From positions 186,001 to 250,000 of the forward strand of contig NZ_CANLZR010000002.1 of the NCBI RefSeq assembly GCF_947495705.1: a stretch of 64,000 bases of DNA. The letters run 5' to 3'. Source of the stretch: an uncultured Phycicoccus sp. (GTDB lineage: Bacteria; Actinomycetota; Actinomycetes; Actinomycetales; Dermatophilaceae). Position 1 is the stretch's first letter, and each line of letters begins with the position of its first letter. The notes below the pieces were generated by a model, which saw only the letters and a program-made list of their open reading frames with translations, had not been told where the DNA came from and did no database searches. The translations under genes were made by a program, and so were the position numbers. Positions 1 through 11,432 of this stretch are shown here, piece after piece.

Positions 1-62
1 TCGCGGATCGCCTCGTGGTCCTCGGAGAGGCGGTAGGTGTCGAAGTCCGGGTTGCCGCTCAT
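1..62 (-). CDS. acyl-CoA dehydrogenase, N-terminal fragment (continues beyond left edge)
   Basis: Reverse-strand ATG at 62-60 reads MSGNPDFDTYRLSEDHEAIR, typical of actinobacterial acyl-CoA dehydrogenase N-termini. Truncated by the window, so absent from the ORF track. Confidence 0.7.
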   Translation of the reverse strand, partial: MSGNPDFDTYRLSEDHEAIR

Positions 63-178
63 GACCTCGATGTTACGGGTCAGTACGACCGGGCGGCCCA
101 GCCGTCAGGCCACTCCTGGTGTGCTCTGCACCACCTGCCCGGAGTCACACCCTCCGGCCGTCTCTGGGATGCTGGCCC

Positions 179-481
179 ATGACCTTCGTCAACGTAGGGA
201 CCCTTGGATCAGTCACGGGCAAGCGAGACCTTCTCGTCGAGATCCTGACCCGGCGCAGTGCGGACCTCGAGTCGGCCGGCTGCCTGCTCTACGAGGTCGG
301 GGTCAGCGACGACCAGCCGGACACCGTCTTCGTGGCGGAGCTGTGGACGTCGGCCGCGGCACACGGCAGGTCCCTCCAGCTGGACAGCGTGCAGGCGGCC
401 ATCGCGGAAGCTCGCCCGCTCCTGTCCGGAGACATGGGCGGCTTCCGATTCGAGGTCGTCGGCTCCCCACTCAGGGACTGA
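179..481 (+). CDS. putative quinol monooxygenase (ABM domain-like)
   Basis: ORF 119..481 with internal ATG at 179 ([40 protein letters not shown]...); size and pattern of small ABM-family proteins. Confidence 0.65.
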   Translation: MTFVNVGTLGSVTGKRDLLVEILTRRSADLESAGCLLYEVGVSDDQPDTVFVAELWTSAAAHGRSLQLDSVQAAIAEARPLLSGDMGGFRFEVVGSPLRD

Positions 482-551
482 CCCGAGCCGGCATCGCACC
501 GATCTGCCGCGCCGGCGAGCCCGGGCCCGCGACCTGGCGGAAGCCCCCCGG

Positions 552-1613
552 TCACTCCCCGCGCAGCAGGTGCCAGAGGTGGCCGTGGTGCTCCCGGTCG
601 CCGAGCTCGGGCAGTACCTCCCGCTCGAACAGCTGGACGCCGCTGAGGTCGTAGGCCTGCTCGACGAAGTACGTGATGGCGTACGTCATGCCGCGCCGCT
701 CGAGGTCGCGCAGCGTCTCGACGATCTGCTCGGGGGTCCCGACGAGCGGTCCGTCGGCGAACGACTTCACCGCCTTCTCGACGACGTCGTCCGGCAGCCC
801 GGCCGAGGCGTAGTGGTCGCGGATCCAGCCGAGCCGGTCCTGGACCTCGCGGTCGGTGCGCCCGATGACGACGTTGAAGTTCGCGCTCCGGACGATCTCG
901 TCGTAGTCCCGCCCGAGGTCGCGGCAGTGCTCCTGGAGGATCTGCGACTTGTGCGTGAACTCCTCCGGCATCCCCGAGAAGTTCGTGTAGTCCGCGTACT
1001 CCGCCGCGATGCGCAGCGTCTTCCGCTCCCCGCCGCCGGCGACCCACATCGGGATCCCGTTCATCTTCGAGCCCGGCTGGACCGTGCCCTGGAGGGGCTG
1101 CGGGTAGCACATCGCGCCGTCGGCCTGGTAGTGCTCGCCGTCGAGGGTCGCCGACCCGGTCGTCCACATCTGGCGCATGATCTCGACGCCCTCGCGGAGC
1201 CGCGCCAGCCGCTCGCCCGCCCGCGGGAAGCCGTAGCCGTAGGCACGCCACTCGTGCTCGTACCACCCCGCGCCGATGCCCATCTCGAGCCGACCCTCGG
1301 ACACGGCGTCGACCGTCGCGGCGACCTTCGCGAGGTAGGTGGGCTCGCGGTACGACATGCACGTGCACATCTGGCCGAGCCGCACCCGGCCGGTCACCCC
1401 GGCGAACGCCGCCATGAGCGACCACGCCTCGTGCACGCCGGCCTCGGTGGGGTCGGGCACGGGGTGGAAGTGGTCGTAGACCCAGATGGAGGACCAGTTC
1501 TCGATGCCGTCGGCCCGGCGGGCCAGCCCGGCCATGACGCCCCAGTGCTGCGCCGGGTCGATGCCGACCAGGTCGTGGCGCCAGCCCTGCGGGATGAACA
1601 GTCCGAACTTCAT
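552..1613 (-). CDS. LLM-class F420-dependent oxidoreductase
   Basis: [17 protein letters not shown]...[12 protein letters not shown]...[16 protein letters not shown]; luciferase-like monooxygenase signature. Confidence 0.88.
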   Translation of the reverse strand: MKFGLFIPQGWRHDLVGIDPAQHWGVMAGLARRADGIENWSSIWVYDHFHPVPDPTEAGVHEAWSLMAAFAGVTGRVRLGQMCTCMSYREPTYLAKVAATVDAVSEGRLEMGIGAGWYEHEWRAYGYGFPRAGERLARLREGVEIMRQMWTTGSATLDGEHYQADGAMCYPQPLQGTVQPGSKMNGIPMWVAGGGERKTLRIAAEYADYTNFSGMPEEFTHKSQILQEHCRDLGRDYDEIVRSANFNVVIGRTDREVQDRLGWIRDHYASAGLPDDVVEKAVKSFADGPLVGTPEQIVETLRDLERRGMTYAITYFVEQAYDLSGVQLFEREVLPELGDREHHGHLWHLLRGE

Positions 1614-1751
1614 GCGGGTCTCCTCGCGGTGTCGTGGTGCTCCCGATCATGCCGCAGCGTCGTGGGCCCGGACGCCCAGGGCTCCGCCGCCGCGGCCAGG
1701 GACGCCCTCCCGGCTGGGGTCGGGCGGGCGCGCGACCCTAGTCTGTACGTC

Positions 1752-2921
1752 GTGAGCCCCACCATCTGCGTCGTCGGCACCTCCTACGTCGGCCTCTCCC
1801 TGGCCGTCCTCCTGGCCCGCACCCACGACGTCGTCGCCTACGACATCGACGAGTCCCGGGTCGAGATGCTGCGCGCGGGTCGCAGCCCCATCGCCGACCC
1901 CGACATCGAGGAGCACCTGCGCGCCGGCGGTCTGCGCCTCACCGTCACCGCCGACATGAACGAGGCCTACCCCGGCTGCGAGTACGTCGTCGTCGCCACC
2001 CCCACGAACTACGACGAGCGCACCAACTACTTCGACACGAGCAGCGTCGAGCAGGTCGTCGCCGACATCCGCCGGCTCGAGCCCGGCGCCACCGCCGTCG
2101 TGAAGTCGACCGTCCCGGTGGGCTTCACCGCCGCCCTGCGCGAGCGGCTCGGCACCGACCGGGTCGTCTTCTCGCCCGAGTTCCTCCGCGAGGGCAAGGC
2201 GTTGCACGACAACCTCCACCCGTCCCGGGTGGTCGTCGGCGACCGCGGCCCCGCCGGCGAGCGCTTCGCCCGGATGCTGGCGGACGCCGCCCTCGACGAG
2301 GACGTGCCGGTGCTGCTCACCGACAGCACCGAGGCCGAGGCCATCAAGCTGTTCGCCAACACCTACCTCGCGATGCGGGTGGCCTACTTCAACGAGCTCG
2401 ACACCTACGCGGCGACGCACGGCCTGGACACCCGCCAGATCATCGAGGGCGTCGGGCTCGACCCGCGCATCGGCGCGCACTACAACAACCCGAGCTTCGG
2501 CTACGGCGGGTACTGCCTGCCGAAGGACACCAAGCAGCTGCTCGCCAACTACGCGGACGTGCCGCAGACCCTGATCGGCGCCATCGTCGACGCCAACACG
2601 ACCCGCAAGGACTTCGTCGCGACCGACATCCTCGCGCGGCGGCCCGAGGTGGTGGGCATCCACCGGCTCATCATGAAGGCGGGCTCGGACAACTTCCGGT
2701 CCAGCAGCGTCCAGGGCGTCATGAAGCGCATCAAGGCCAAGGGCGTGCACGTCATCGTCCACGAGCCGGAGCTGGACGGGGAGGACTTCTTCGGGTCCCC
2801 CCTCGTCTCGCTCGAGGAGCTCAAGGAGCGCAGCGACGTCATCGTCGCGAACCGGCTCGTCCACGAGCTCGAGGACGTGGCGGAGCGCGTGTACACCCGC
2901 GACCTGTTCGGCCACGACTGA
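1752..2921 (+). CDS. nucleotide sugar dehydrogenase (UDP-glucose/GDP-mannose dehydrogenase family)
   Basis: GTG start at 1752; [33 protein letters not shown]...; [15 protein letters not shown] catalytic Cys motif. Confidence 0.9.
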   Translation: MSPTICVVGTSYVGLSLAVLLARTHDVVAYDIDESRVEMLRAGRSPIADPDIEEHLRAGGLRLTVTADMNEAYPGCEYVVVATPTNYDERTNYFDTSSVEQVVADIRRLEPGATAVVKSTVPVGFTAALRERLGTDRVVFSPEFLREGKALHDNLHPSRVVVGDRGPAGERFARMLADAALDEDVPVLLTDSTEAEAIKLFANTYLAMRVAYFNELDTYAATHGLDTRQIIEGVGLDPRIGAHYNNPSFGYGGYCLPKDTKQLLANYADVPQTLIGAIVDANTTRKDFVATDILARRPEVVGIHRLIMKAGSDNFRSSSVQGVMKRIKAKGVHVIVHEPELDGEDFFGSPLVSLEELKERSDVIVANRLVHELEDVAERVYTRDLFGHD

Positions 2922-2977
2922 GCAGCACGCCGCGACGGGCAGGTTTGCGGACCGTCGCAGGGGGCATGATGAGGGCC

Positions 2978-3433
2978 ATGGGCACACTGCGACACCAGAA
3001 CGACCCGCACCTCATCCGTGAGCTGCTCATGGACCCCGGCATCTGGGTGATCGTCGGGCTGTCCACGAACGAGTCCCGGCATGCCTGGTCGGTGTCGCGC
3101 TGGCTCCATGTCGAGCTCGGGAAGCCGATCATCCCGGTGCACCCCAAGGCCGAGACCGTGCACGGCGCCCAGGGCTACGCGTCGCTCGCCGACATCCCCG
3201 ACCAGGACCTCAAGGTCATCGACTGCTTCGTCAACTCCGAGCACGTGGGCGCCGTCGTCGACGAGGCGATCGAGCACAAGGACCGGCTCCTCATCGACGC
3301 CGTCTGGCTGCAGGCCGGGGTCATCGACGAGGCCGCCGCCGAACGGGCCCGCGCGGCCGGCCTCGGCGTCGTCATGGACACCTGCCCCAAGATCGAGTGG
3401 CCGAAGATCCGCAGCGACGGCATGTACCGCTGA
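2978..3433 (+). CDS. CoA-binding protein (YccU-like)
   Basis: MGTLRHQNDPHLIRELLMDPGIWVIVGLSTNESRHAWSVSRWLH...; CoA-binding domain pattern. Confidence 0.85.
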   Translation: MGTLRHQNDPHLIRELLMDPGIWVIVGLSTNESRHAWSVSRWLHVELGKPIIPVHPKAETVHGAQGYASLADIPDQDLKVIDCFVNSEHVGAVVDEAIEHKDRLLIDAVWLQAGVIDEAAAERARAAGLGVVMDTCPKIEWPKIRSDGMYR

Positions 3434-3437
3434 CCTC

Positions 3438-3464
3438 GACATGTCGGGGTCACCCCGGAATGTC
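3438..3464. terminator. hairpin between convergent genes
   Basis: GACAT-gt-CGGGG-tca-CCCCG-ga-ATGTC immediately after the stop at 3433. Confidence 0.55.
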
Positions 3465-3492
3465 AGCGAGACCGGGCCTCCGAACCCGTGCC

Positions 3493-3516
3493 CGCCTGAC
3501 GAACCCCGGTCAGGCG
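3493..3516. terminator. perfect 8-bp stem hairpin at 3' end of purE
   Basis: CGCCTGAC-GAACCCCG-GTCAGGCG; overlaps the purE stop codon, between convergent genes. Confidence 0.5.
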
Positions 3517-4037
3517 TCCCGTCGCTCCCGCAGCGCCGCGCCCTTCGCGTGGGCCTGGTCGCGCAGTGCGCCGCGGAACTCGCCCATCGCCGCGCGCAGC
3601 CGCTGGGCCTCGGCCCCTTCGCCCGCACCGAGGATCCGCGCCGCGAGCAGCCCCGCGTTGCGCGCCCCGCCCACCGACACCGTCGCCACCGGCACGCCGG
3701 CCGGCATCTGCACGATGGAGAGCAGGGAGTCCATCCCGTCGAGGTACCGCAGCGGGACGGGTACCCCGATGACCGGCAGCGACGTCACCGACGCGAGCAT
3801 CCCGGGCAGGTGCGCCGCCCCGCCGGCACCGGCGACAAGCACGCGCAGCCCGCGGGCCTCGGCGATGCGGCCGTACTCGAGCATCTCCTCGGGCATCCGG
3901 TGCGCCGACACGACATCGACCTCGCACCTGACGCCGAACTCGTCGAGCGCCTCGACCGCCGCCTCCATGACGGGCCAGTCCGAGTCCGACCCCATGACGA
4001 CGCCGACGACCGGCGACTCGTGCTGCTGCGTGCTCAC
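3510..4037 (-). CDS. purE: 5-(carboxyamino)imidazole ribonucleotide mutase
   Basis: [43 protein letters not shown]...; directly followed by purK. Confidence 0.96.
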   Translation of the reverse strand: MSTQQHESPVVGVVMGSDSDWPVMEAAVEALDEFGVRCEVDVVSAHRMPEEMLEYGRIAEARGLRVLVAGAGGAAHLPGMLASVTSLPVIGVPVPLRYLDGMDSLLSIVQMPAGVPVATVSVGGARNAGLLAARILGAGEGAEAQRLRAAMGEFRGALRDQAHAKGAALRERRDA

Positions 4038-5215
4038 TCCGTCACCACTCCTGTGAGGTAGTCCGCCGCGTGCCTCGCCCGCTCACGCAGGTCGGCGAGG
4101 TCGTCGCCGGAGACGTTGACGTGGCCGATCTTGCGGCCGGGACGCACGCCCTTGCCGTACAGGTGCACCTTGGCCTCGGGGTCGCGCGCCATGACGTGCC
4201 GGTAGGCCGGGTACAGCTCGGGGTAGTCGCCCCCGAGGACGTTGGCCATGACCGTCCACGCGGCCCGCGGCCGCGGCGCGCCGAGCGGCAGGTCGAGCAC
4301 CGCCCGCAGGTGCTGCTCGAACTGGCCGGTCACGGCCCCGTCCATCGACCAGTGCCCCGAGTTGTGTGGGCGCATCGCGAGCTCGTTGACGAGGACGGTC
4401 GTGCCGCCCCCGGGCGTCTCGACCTCGAACAGCTCGACGGCCATCACGCCCGTGACGCCGAGCTCGCCGGCCACCCGCAGCCCCGCCTGCACCGCCCCTG
4501 CTGCGACGTCCGCGTCGAGATCGGGCGCGGGCGCGAGCACCTCGGTGCAGATGCCACCGGTCTGCACGGTCTCGACGACCGGCCACACGGCGGCCTGCCC
4601 GGACGGGCTGCGGGCGAGCAGCACCGCCAGCTCGCGGCGGAACTCGACCTTCTCCTCCAGGAGCAGCCCGGTGCCGGCCTCCGCCGCCCGGCGCAGCCAG
4701 TCGTCGAGCTCGGCCGCCGAGGACGCCACCAGCACCCCCTTGCCGTCGTACCCGCCGCGCGGCGTCTTGGCGACGACCGGCCAGCCGACCTCGGCGCCGA
4801 ACGCCTCGACGTCCTGCACGGTGTCGGCCCGGACCCATCGCGGGCACGGCACGCCGAGGCCGGTGAGCCGCTCGCGCATGGCGAGCTTGTCCTGGGCGAA
4901 CAGGAGGGCCTCCGGCGACGGGTGCAGCGCGACGCCGTCTGCGACGAGCAGGGCGAGGATCTCCTGGGGGACGTGCTCGTGGTCGAAGGTCACGACGTCG
5001 CACTCGGCCGCGAACCGGCGCACGGCGTCGACGTCGGTGTGCTCGCCGACCGGGGCGCTGGGCACGACGAGCGCCGCACTGGAGTCGTGCGCGTCGGCGA
5101 GGACGCTGAGGGTGACCCCGAGCTCGGCCGCCGGGCCAGCGCACATCCGGGCGAGCTGGCCACCCCCGACGATGCCGACGACGGGGAAGCCTCCGGGCGC
5201 ACGACGTGGGGTCAC
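4034..5215 (-). CDS. purK: 5-(carboxyamino)imidazole ribonucleotide synthase
   Basis: GTG start at 5215; [22 protein letters not shown]...; ATP-grasp; 4-nt overlap with purE. Confidence 0.95.
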   Translation of the reverse strand: MTPRRAPGGFPVVGIVGGGQLARMCAGPAAELGVTLSVLADAHDSSAALVVPSAPVGEHTDVDAVRRFAAECDVVTFDHEHVPQEILALLVADGVALHPSPEALLFAQDKLAMRERLTGLGVPCPRWVRADTVQDVEAFGAEVGWPVVAKTPRGGYDGKGVLVASSAAELDDWLRRAAEAGTGLLLEEKVEFRRELAVLLARSPSGQAAVWPVVETVQTGGICTEVLAPAPDLDADVAAGAVQAGLRVAGELGVTGVMAVELFEVETPGGGTTVLVNELAMRPHNSGHWSMDGAVTGQFEQHLRAVLDLPLGAPRPRAAWTVMANVLGGDYPELYPAYRHVMARDPEAKVHLYGKGVRPGRKIGHVNVSGDDLADLRERARHAADYLTGVVTE

Positions 5216-5254
5216 TCGGCGAGGATAACGACCCCGCGTCGTTAGGCTGCACGG

Positions 5255-5731
5255 GTGACCGCCCAGGACACCCCGACCCAGGGGCCCATCGGCCGCGCGC
5301 TCGACGCCGCCCGGGGGGCGCTCGACGTCCTCTACCGCGAGATGATCAAGTTCGGCGTGGTCGGCGCCGTCGCCTTCGTCGTCGACCTGGGCCTGGCGAA
5401 CATCCTGTGGCACACCGTGCTCGACGACAAGGTCACGACCGCGAAGATCATCTCGGGCGCGGCCGCCACGCTCGTCGCCTGGCTCGGCAACCGGCAGTGG
5501 ACCTTCCGGCACCGGCGGAGCCGCCCGATGCACCACGAGGTCGCCATGTTCTTCGGCGTCAACCTCATCGCGCTCGGGATCTCGGCCTTCACCCTCGCCG
5601 TGTCGCACTACGGGCTCGGCTTCACCTCGACCCTCGCCGACAACATCGCGACGATCGTCGGGATCGGCCTCGGCACGCTGTTCCGCTTCTGGGCGTACCG
5701 GCGGTTCGTGTTCGCGCGCGAACCCCTCTGA
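5255..5731 (+). CDS. GtrA family membrane protein
   Basis: [26 protein letters not shown]...GNRQWTF...[11 protein letters not shown]; GtrA pattern. Confidence 0.88.
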   Translation: MTAQDTPTQGPIGRALDAARGALDVLYREMIKFGVVGAVAFVVDLGLANILWHTVLDDKVTTAKIISGAAATLVAWLGNRQWTFRHRRSRPMHHEVAMFFGVNLIALGISAFTLAVSHYGLGFTSTLADNIATIVGIGLGTLFRFWAYRRFVFAREPL

Positions 5732-5742
5732 CCGGCCCGGGG

Positions 5743-6732
5743 TCAGCGTTCGCTGGAGGACAGGAACAGCGCGAAGACGGGCGGGGTCGCGCGGGCCAGC
5801 TCGAGCCGGCCGCCGACCGCCTCGGCGAGGTCCCGCGCCAGGGACAGCCCGAGCCCGGACCCGGAGGACGACACCGACCGCTCGAAGATGTGCGGGGCGA
5901 TCGTCGGCGACACCCCGTCGCCCTCGTCGCTGACCTCGATGACCACCGACGGCCCGGCCCGGCGCGCGCTGACCTCGACGGTGCCCCGGCCGTAGGCGAG
6001 GGAGTTCTCGAGCAGCGTCGTGAGGATCTGCCCGAGCGAGACCGGCGTCGCCCGGACGACGAGGCCGCGCTCGCCGCTGACGTGGATGCTCCGCCGGGCG
6101 GAGGCGAAGGCCGGCTGCCACTCCCGCTGGAGGGAGGCGAGGACGGAGTCGAGGGACACCGCCGGGTTCGCCTCGACCCCGCTGCGGGTCCGGCTCATGA
6201 GGTCGTCGACGACCTTGCTCAGCCGCTCGACCTGGCCGATCGCGATCGCCGACTCCTCGGCGACGACCGCGAGGTCCTCGGTCACCGAGATCTCCTCGAG
6301 CCGCATGAGCAAGGCGGTGAGCGGCGTCCGGAGCTGGTGCGAGGCGTCCGCGGCGAAGTCCCGCTCGGACGCCAGCCGCTTGGCCCCCTGCTGCGCGCCG
6401 CGCACGAGGGCGGCGTCGAGCCGGTCCATCTCCTCGATCCCGGACTCGAGCGGGACGGGGCGGGTGTCACCCGCCGCGAGCCGCTCCGCCCGCTCCCGCA
6501 GGGTCCCGAGCAGGCCGGTGATCCGCAGTGCGGAGCGCTCGCCGAGCCATGCCGCGGCAAGGAGGGCGAACCCGGCCGCCCCGACCAGCGCCGCCGTCGG
6601 GACCCACCAGCTCGCGCCGACCCCGTCGAGCGACACCGCGCCCTGCTGGACGAGCAGGGCGCCGGCGAAGGACATCGCGAGGAGTGCGACGACGGCCGTC
6701 TCCAGGGCCGTCAGGACGACGATGCGGCGCAC
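5743..6732 (-). CDS. two-component sensor histidine kinase
   Basis: Two N-terminal TM segments, [23 protein letters not shown]-box, and G boxes ([16 protein letters not shown]). Confidence 0.92.
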   Translation of the reverse strand: MRRIVVLTALETAVVALLAMSFAGALLVQQGAVSLDGVGASWWVPTAALVGAAGFALLAAAWLGERSALRITGLLGTLRERAERLAAGDTRPVPLESGIEEMDRLDAALVRGAQQGAKRLASERDFAADASHQLRTPLTALLMRLEEISVTEDLAVVAEESAIAIGQVERLSKVVDDLMSRTRSGVEANPAVSLDSVLASLQREWQPAFASARRSIHVSGERGLVVRATPVSLGQILTTLLENSLAYGRGTVEVSARRAGPSVVIEVSDEGDGVSPTIAPHIFERSVSSSGSGLGLSLARDLAEAVGGRLELARATPPVFALFLSSSER

Positions 6733-6738
6733 CGGCGA

Positions 6739-7419
6739 TCACTCGTCCGGTGCGTCGAAGCGGAACCCGAGACCTCGGATCGTCGTGATGTACCGCGGGT
6801 GGGCGGCGTCGTCACCGAGCTTCCGCCGAAGGACCGAGATGTGCATGTCGAGCGTCTTGGTCGACCCGTACCAGGCGCTGTCCCAGACGTCGCGCATGAG
6901 CTTCTCGCGGGAGACGACCTTGCCCTCGTTCGCGACGAGGACGCGGAGCAGCTCGAACTCCTTGCCGGTGAGCTGCACCTCGTCGCCGCGCAGGAAGACC
7001 CGCCGCCCCTCGGGGTCGATGTCGATGAGCGGGTCCCCCTCGCCGTCGGCGCCGTCCACGACGCCGCGCCGCAGCAGCGCCCGGGCCCGGGCGAGCAGCT
7101 CGGCGAGCCGGAAGGGCTTCGTGACGTAGTCGTCGGCACCGGCGTCGAGCCCGACGACGGTGTCGACCTCGTCGGCCCGCGCCGTGAGCACGAGGACGGG
7201 CACGCTGCTGCCCTCGGCCCGGAGCCGCCGGCACACCTCGAGGCCGTCCATCTTCGGCAGGCCGAGGTCGAGTACGACCAGGTCAGGGGTCTGCAGGGCG
7301 TGCTCGAGCGCCGACTCCCCGTCCGTACACACCTCGACCTCGTACCCCTCACGGCGCAGTGCACGGGCGAGCGGATCGGAGATCGCCGGGTCGTCCTCGG
7401 CGAGCAGCACCTTCGTCAT
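6739..7419 (-). CDS. response regulator, OmpR/PhoB family
   Basis: [28 protein letters not shown]... receiver domain plus winged-helix C-terminus; start chosen at MTKV rather than 7437. Confidence 0.93.
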   Translation of the reverse strand: MTKVLLAEDDPAISDPLARALRREGYEVEVCTDGESALEHALQTPDLVVLDLGLPKMDGLEVCRRLRAEGSSVPVLVLTARADEVDTVVGLDAGADDYVTKPFRLAELLARARALLRRGVVDGADGEGDPLIDIDPEGRRVFLRGDEVQLTGKEFELLRVLVANEGKVVSREKLMRDVWDSAWYGSTKTLDMHISVLRRKLGDDAAHPRYITTIRGLGFRFDAPDE

Positions 7420-7433
7420 GGGCCCGATGGTAG

Positions 7434-8534
7434 TCACGAAGTGGCGTCCGCCACGGGTGGACGCCTCTCACCCGGCGCGCGTCGCAGCTCGTGCAGCGTC
7501 ACGACGCCGATCCCGCGCAGCATCCGGCGGCGGCGTTCGATGGCCGAGAAGCCCGACACCGACCCGAGCGCGCGCGCCATGTCCTCGTCGACGAACACCG
7601 TCCCCGACGGGGTGACGGCGGTGATGCGGCTCGCCTTGTTGACCGTCATCCCGAACACGTCCCCGAGCCGGGACACGACCCGCCCGTGGGCCAGCCCGAC
7701 CCGCACCGGCGGGAGCAGGTCGTCCTCGGCCATGGCGTCGACGAGGTCCAGGGCGATGGCCGACGCGGCCGCGGCCTCGGTGTGCACGAAGAGGACCTCG
7801 TCGCCCACCGTCTTGATGACGCGCCCGCCGTGCTCGGCGATGACGTCGCTGGCGAGGAGCTCGAAATGCTGGACGAGCCGGGCGAGCTGCCGCTCGCTCA
7901 TCCGTCGGACGAAGGAGGTGAAGGCAACGAGGTCGGCGAACCCGACGGCCCGCACCGGTGCCGACGGGTCCGAGCGCACCGCCGGGTCGGCGTCCGCGAG
8001 CATGCGCTGGATCGCGTTGGTCAGGTGGCGGCGCCAGACGTACACGAGCAGCGGCTCGACGTCGTCGATGGTGCGGGCGAGCAGGGCCGCGGCGTCCGCG
8101 GCGACCCGCGGTTCCGGGACCGAGCGACTGTCCTTGCCCTCGAGCTCCTCGGAGAACGCCGGGGTCAGCGACTCGGCGACGAGCTGGGTCTGCCACACCG
8201 CCAGCCGGTCGGAGGTCCGCGCGAAGGCGCGGGTCATGCCGAGGGCGAGCTCCTCGCTCACGACGCCGCTGCGGACGAGCCGGGTCACCCGGGCCAGCGC
8301 CTCGAGGTCGGCGTCGGTGAACATCGCCTCGTCGTCCTCGACCACCTGGAAGCCCATCGCGTGCCAGAACCGCCGCGCCTCGCCGGGGTCGACGCCGGCC
8401 CCCTCGCTGACCTCGGCCCGGGCCATCGAGGCGGAGCGGCCGAGCAGCGCCTGCTCGATCCACTCGGGGAGGTCCGCGGTGGCCGGGGCTGCGGGGACGG
8501 CCGGCTCCCCCGCCTGCTCGGGCTCCTCGGTCAT
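7434..8534 (-). CDS. adenylate/guanylate cyclase domain protein
   Basis: [57 protein letters not shown]; class III nucleotidyl cyclase motifs. Confidence 0.9.
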   Translation of the reverse strand: MTEEPEQAGEPAVPAAPATADLPEWIEQALLGRSASMARAEVSEGAGVDPGEARRFWHAMGFQVVEDDEAMFTDADLEALARVTRLVRSGVVSEELALGMTRAFARTSDRLAVWQTQLVAESLTPAFSEELEGKDSRSVPEPRVAADAAALLARTIDDVEPLLVYVWRRHLTNAIQRMLADADPAVRSDPSAPVRAVGFADLVAFTSFVRRMSERQLARLVQHFELLASDVIAEHGGRVIKTVGDEVLFVHTEAAAASAIALDLVDAMAEDDLLPPVRVGLAHGRVVSRLGDVFGMTVNKASRITAVTPSGTVFVDEDMARALGSVSGFSAIERRRRMLRGIGVVTLHELRRAPGERRPPVADATS

Positions 8535-8550
8535 GCCGCCTCCTCCCGTC

Positions 8551-9318
8551 TCAGCGTGCACGGACGTGGACGACGTCGCCGGCCGAGACCTGGACCGTCC
8601 CGGCGCCGGTGTGCACGGTCAGTCTGCCCTCGCCGTCGATCCCTGTCGCGCGGCCGTGGCGGACGGCCCCGCCGGGCTCGTGGACCTCGACGTCGCGGCC
8701 CAGCGTGGCGCAGGCGGCGCGGTACGCCGCGGCCGCCGGGCCGGAGGGCCCGGAGTCCTCCCGGAGCACGGCCGCGAGCTGCCGGAGGTAGGCGGTGAGC
8801 AGGACGGCCCGGTCGACCCCGGGATGCCCGGCGGCGCGCAGCGAGGTGGCCGTCCCGAGCGGGAGGTCCGCACGCGTCGTGTCGACGTTGACGCCCACGC
8901 CGACGACCACGCCGTCCGGCACCCACTCGCACAGGACGCCCGCGAGCTTGCGGTCGCCGTCCTCCGGCACGAGGACGTCGTTGGGCCACTTCAACGCCGT
9001 GACCGGCCCGGCGACCTCGTCGACGGCGCGGTGCACGGCGAGGCCGGCGAACAGCGGCACCCAGGACGCTCCCGAGGCCGGAACCGGGACGAGCACGCTC
9101 ACGGCCAGGGCCGTCCCGGGGGTCGTGGACCAGGCGCGGCCGAGCCGGCCACGGCCGCTCTCCTGGACGTCGGCGACGACGACCCGCCACAGCGCGGGCC
9201 GGTCGCGGACGAGGTCGTTGGTGGACCCGACCCGGTCGTGGACCTCCACCGGCAGCCACGGCTCGCCGGGTGTGACGGACGCCGCGTCGATCGGTGGCGG
9301 AGGGAGGGGCTGGTCCAC
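8551..9318 (-). CDS. birA: biotin--[acetyl-CoA-carboxylase] ligase
   Basis: [16 protein letters not shown]...[28 protein letters not shown]...LKWPNDVLV; BirA catalytic domain; divergent from the carboxylase beta gene. Confidence 0.93.
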   Translation of the reverse strand: MDQPLPPPPIDAASVTPGEPWLPVEVHDRVGSTNDLVRDRPALWRVVVADVQESGRGRLGRAWSTTPGTALAVSVLVPVPASGASWVPLFAGLAVHRAVDEVAGPVTALKWPNDVLVPEDGDRKLAGVLCEWVPDGVVVGVGVNVDTTRADLPLGTATSLRAAGHPGVDRAVLLTAYLRQLAAVLREDSGPSGPAAAAYRAACATLGRDVEVHEPGGAVRHGRATGIDGEGRLTVHTGAGTVQVSAGDVVHVRAR

Positions 9319-9342
9319 GGGCCCAAGGCTAGGCTCTCGCCC

Positions 9343-10971
9343 ATGGCGACCAGTGACCTGCACTCGATCGGAGGCACCGACGTCCCCCAGGACATCGACG
9401 TCACGACCACGGCCGGCAAGCTGGCCGACCTCAAGCGGCGCGTGGCCGAGGTCGCGAACGCCGGGTCCGAGCGTGCCGTCGACAAGCAGCACGCCCGCGG
9501 CAAGAAGACCGCCCGCGAGCGCCTCGAGCTGCTGCTCGACGAGGGCTCGTTCGTCGAGATGGACAAGTACGCGCGGCACCGCTCCGTGGCGTTCGGTCAG
9601 GGCGCGAACCGTCCGTACGGGGACGGGGTCGTCACCGGGTACGGCACGGTCGACGGCCGGACCGTCGCGGTGTTCGCCCAGGACTTCACCGTCTTCGGAG
9701 GCTCCCTGGGCGAGGTGTTCGGCGAGAAGATCTGCAAGGTCATGGACTTCGCCATGAAGGTCGGCTGCCCCGTCATCGGGCTCAACGACTCCGGCGGGGC
9801 GCGGATCCAGGAGGGGGTCGTCTCGCTCGGGCTCTACGGCGAGATCTTCCGCCGCAACGTCCACGCGAGCGGTGTCGTGCCGCAGATCTCCCTCGTCATG
9901 GGGCCCTGCGCGGGTGGCGCCGTGTACTCCCCGGCCGTCACCGACTTCACCGTCATGGTCGACCAGACCTCGCACATGTTCATCACCGGCCCCGACGTCA
10001 TCAAGACCGTCACGGGTGAGGACGTCGGCTTCGAGGAGCTCGGCGGGGCGAAGACGCACAACACCAAGTCGGGGGTCGCCCACTACATGGGCTCCGACGA
10101 GGACGACGCCATCGAGTACGTCAAGGCGCTGCTGTCGTACCTGCCGTCGAACAACCTGGAGGACCCGCCCGTCTTCGGGGACGAGAACGACCTCGAGGTC
10201 ACCGAGGACGACCGCTTCCTCGACACGATCATCCCGGACTCCCCGCACGTCCCCTACGACATGCACGAGGTCATCGAGCGGGTCCTGGACGACGGTGAAT
10301 TCCTCGAGGTCCAGCCGCTGTTCGCCCCGAACATCGTCATCGGGTTCGGGCGCGTCGAGGGCCGCTCGGTGGGCATCGTCGCGAACAACCCGATGCAGTT
10401 CGCCGGCACCCTCGACATCGACGCCTCCGAGAAGGCCGCCCGCTTCGTGCGCACCTGCGACGCGTTCAACGTCCCGGTGCTCACCTTCGTCGACGTCCCC
10501 GGCTTCCTGCCCGGCACCGACCAGGAGTGGGACGGCATCATCCGGCGCGGGGCCAAGCTCATCTACGCCTACGCCGAGGCCACCGTCCCGCTCGTCACGG
10601 TCATCACCCGCAAGGCCTACGGCGGCGCCTACGACGTCATGGGCTCCAAGCACCTCGGCGCCGACATCAACCTCGCCTGGCCCACCGCGCAGATCGCGGT
10701 CATGGGCGCGCAGGGGGCGGTCAACATCCTGTACCGCAAGGAGCTGCGCGCGGCCGAGCAGCGGGGCGAGTCCGTCGACGAGATCCGGGCGCAGTTCGTC
10801 ACCCAGTACGAGGAGGCGCTCGCCAACCCGTACGTCGCGGCCGAGCGGGGGTATATCGACACGGTCATCACCCCGTCGAACACCCGGATGAACGTGACGA
10901 AGGCGCTGCGCGCGCTGCGCACGAAGCGCGCGAGCCTGCCGCCGAAGAAGCACGGGAACATCCCGCTATGA
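9343..10971 (+). CDS. acyl-CoA carboxylase beta subunit (carboxyltransferase; AccD/PccB type)
   Basis: [33 protein letters not shown]...[27 protein letters not shown]...; genuine start is internal to the 1921-aa ORF. Confidence 0.95.
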   Translation: MATSDLHSIGGTDVPQDIDVTTTAGKLADLKRRVAEVANAGSERAVDKQHARGKKTARERLELLLDEGSFVEMDKYARHRSVAFGQGANRPYGDGVVTGYGTVDGRTVAVFAQDFTVFGGSLGEVFGEKICKVMDFAMKVGCPVIGLNDSGGARIQEGVVSLGLYGEIFRRNVHASGVVPQISLVMGPCAGGAVYSPAVTDFTVMVDQTSHMFITGPDVIKTVTGEDVGFEELGGAKTHNTKSGVAHYMGSDEDDAIEYVKALLSYLPSNNLEDPPVFGDENDLEVTEDDRFLDTIIPDSPHVPYDMHEVIERVLDDGEFLEVQPLFAPNIVIGFGRVEGRSVGIVANNPMQFAGTLDIDASEKAARFVRTCDAFNVPVLTFVDVPGFLPGTDQEWDGIIRRGAKLIYAYAEATVPLVTVITRKAYGGAYDVMGSKHLGADINLAWPTAQIAVMGAQGAVNILYRKELRAAEQRGESVDEIRAQFVTQYEEALANPYVAAERGYIDTVITPSNTRMNVTKALRALRTKRASLPPKKHGNIPL

Positions 10972-11201
10972 CCGAGCCGTCGGCGATCCGGGTACACGGT
11001 CCGGCCACCGCGGAGGACATCGCGGCCGTCGTCGCCGTCCTCGCCGCCGCCTCCGGAGGCACGGGGGGCGCCGGTGGCGCGAGCGGCGACGGCTGGCACG
11101 GCCGGGCGCAGGAGTCCCGGTGGGCGTCGCACCGGTCGCTGCTGCTGCGGGGTCGGCACGACCCGGGCCCGGCAGCCTGGCGCAGCACCTTCCGCGGCTG
11201 A
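10968..11201 (+). CDS. acyl-CoA carboxylase epsilon subunit
   Basis: [29 protein letters not shown]...; small ORF with ATGA overlap to the beta subunit; typical AccE-like architecture. Confidence 0.8.
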   Translation: MTEPSAIRVHGPATAEDIAAVVAVLAAASGGTGGAGGASGDGWHGRAQESRWASHRSLLLRGRHDPGPAAWRSTFRG

Positions 11202-11205
11202 CGCC

Positions 11206-11377
11206 GTACACGCCGGCCGTCCCCACATCGACCAATAGGTCACGCCAGGTACACGCCCGCCGCCCCCACATCGACCAATAGGTCACGCCAGGTACACGCC
11301 CGCCGCCCCCACATCGACCAATAGGTCACGCCAGGTACACGCCCGCCGTCCCCACATCGACCAATAGGTCACGCCAG
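11206..11377 (+). repeat. four perfect-period 43-bp tandem repeats (left array flanking the DUF559 gene)
   Basis: Units at 11206, 11249, 11292 and 11335: GTACACGCCCGCCGYCCCCACATCGACCAATAGGTCACGCCAG. Core ACATCGACCAATAGGTCACGCCAGGTAC is unchanged in all four. Confidence 0.97.
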
Positions 11378-11432
11378 GTACGCCTGTGGAAAACGAAAGC
11401 TGGCCCTGCCGCGGAATGGGCATGCTCGACGG

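Noticed and set aside
37-654. 205-aa ORF at the left edge
   Set aside because: Overlaps a better-supported ORF (179-481) and has the Arg/Pro/Gly-rich composition of a spurious frame.
258-2921. 887-aa ORF covering 258-2921
   Set aside because: Only 1752-2921 encodes a recognisable protein; the N-terminal part is antisense to the F420-dependent oxidoreductase.
5206-10971. 1921-aa plus-strand ORF
   Set aside because: High-GC read-through; only the 3' part from 9343 (carboxylase beta) is coding. The rest is antisense to recognisable minus-strand genes.
11206-11377. CRISPR array interpretation of the 43-bp repeats
   Set aside because: The 15-bp segments between cores are essentially the same in every unit, not unique spacers, and no cas genes are present. 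These are tandem repeats.
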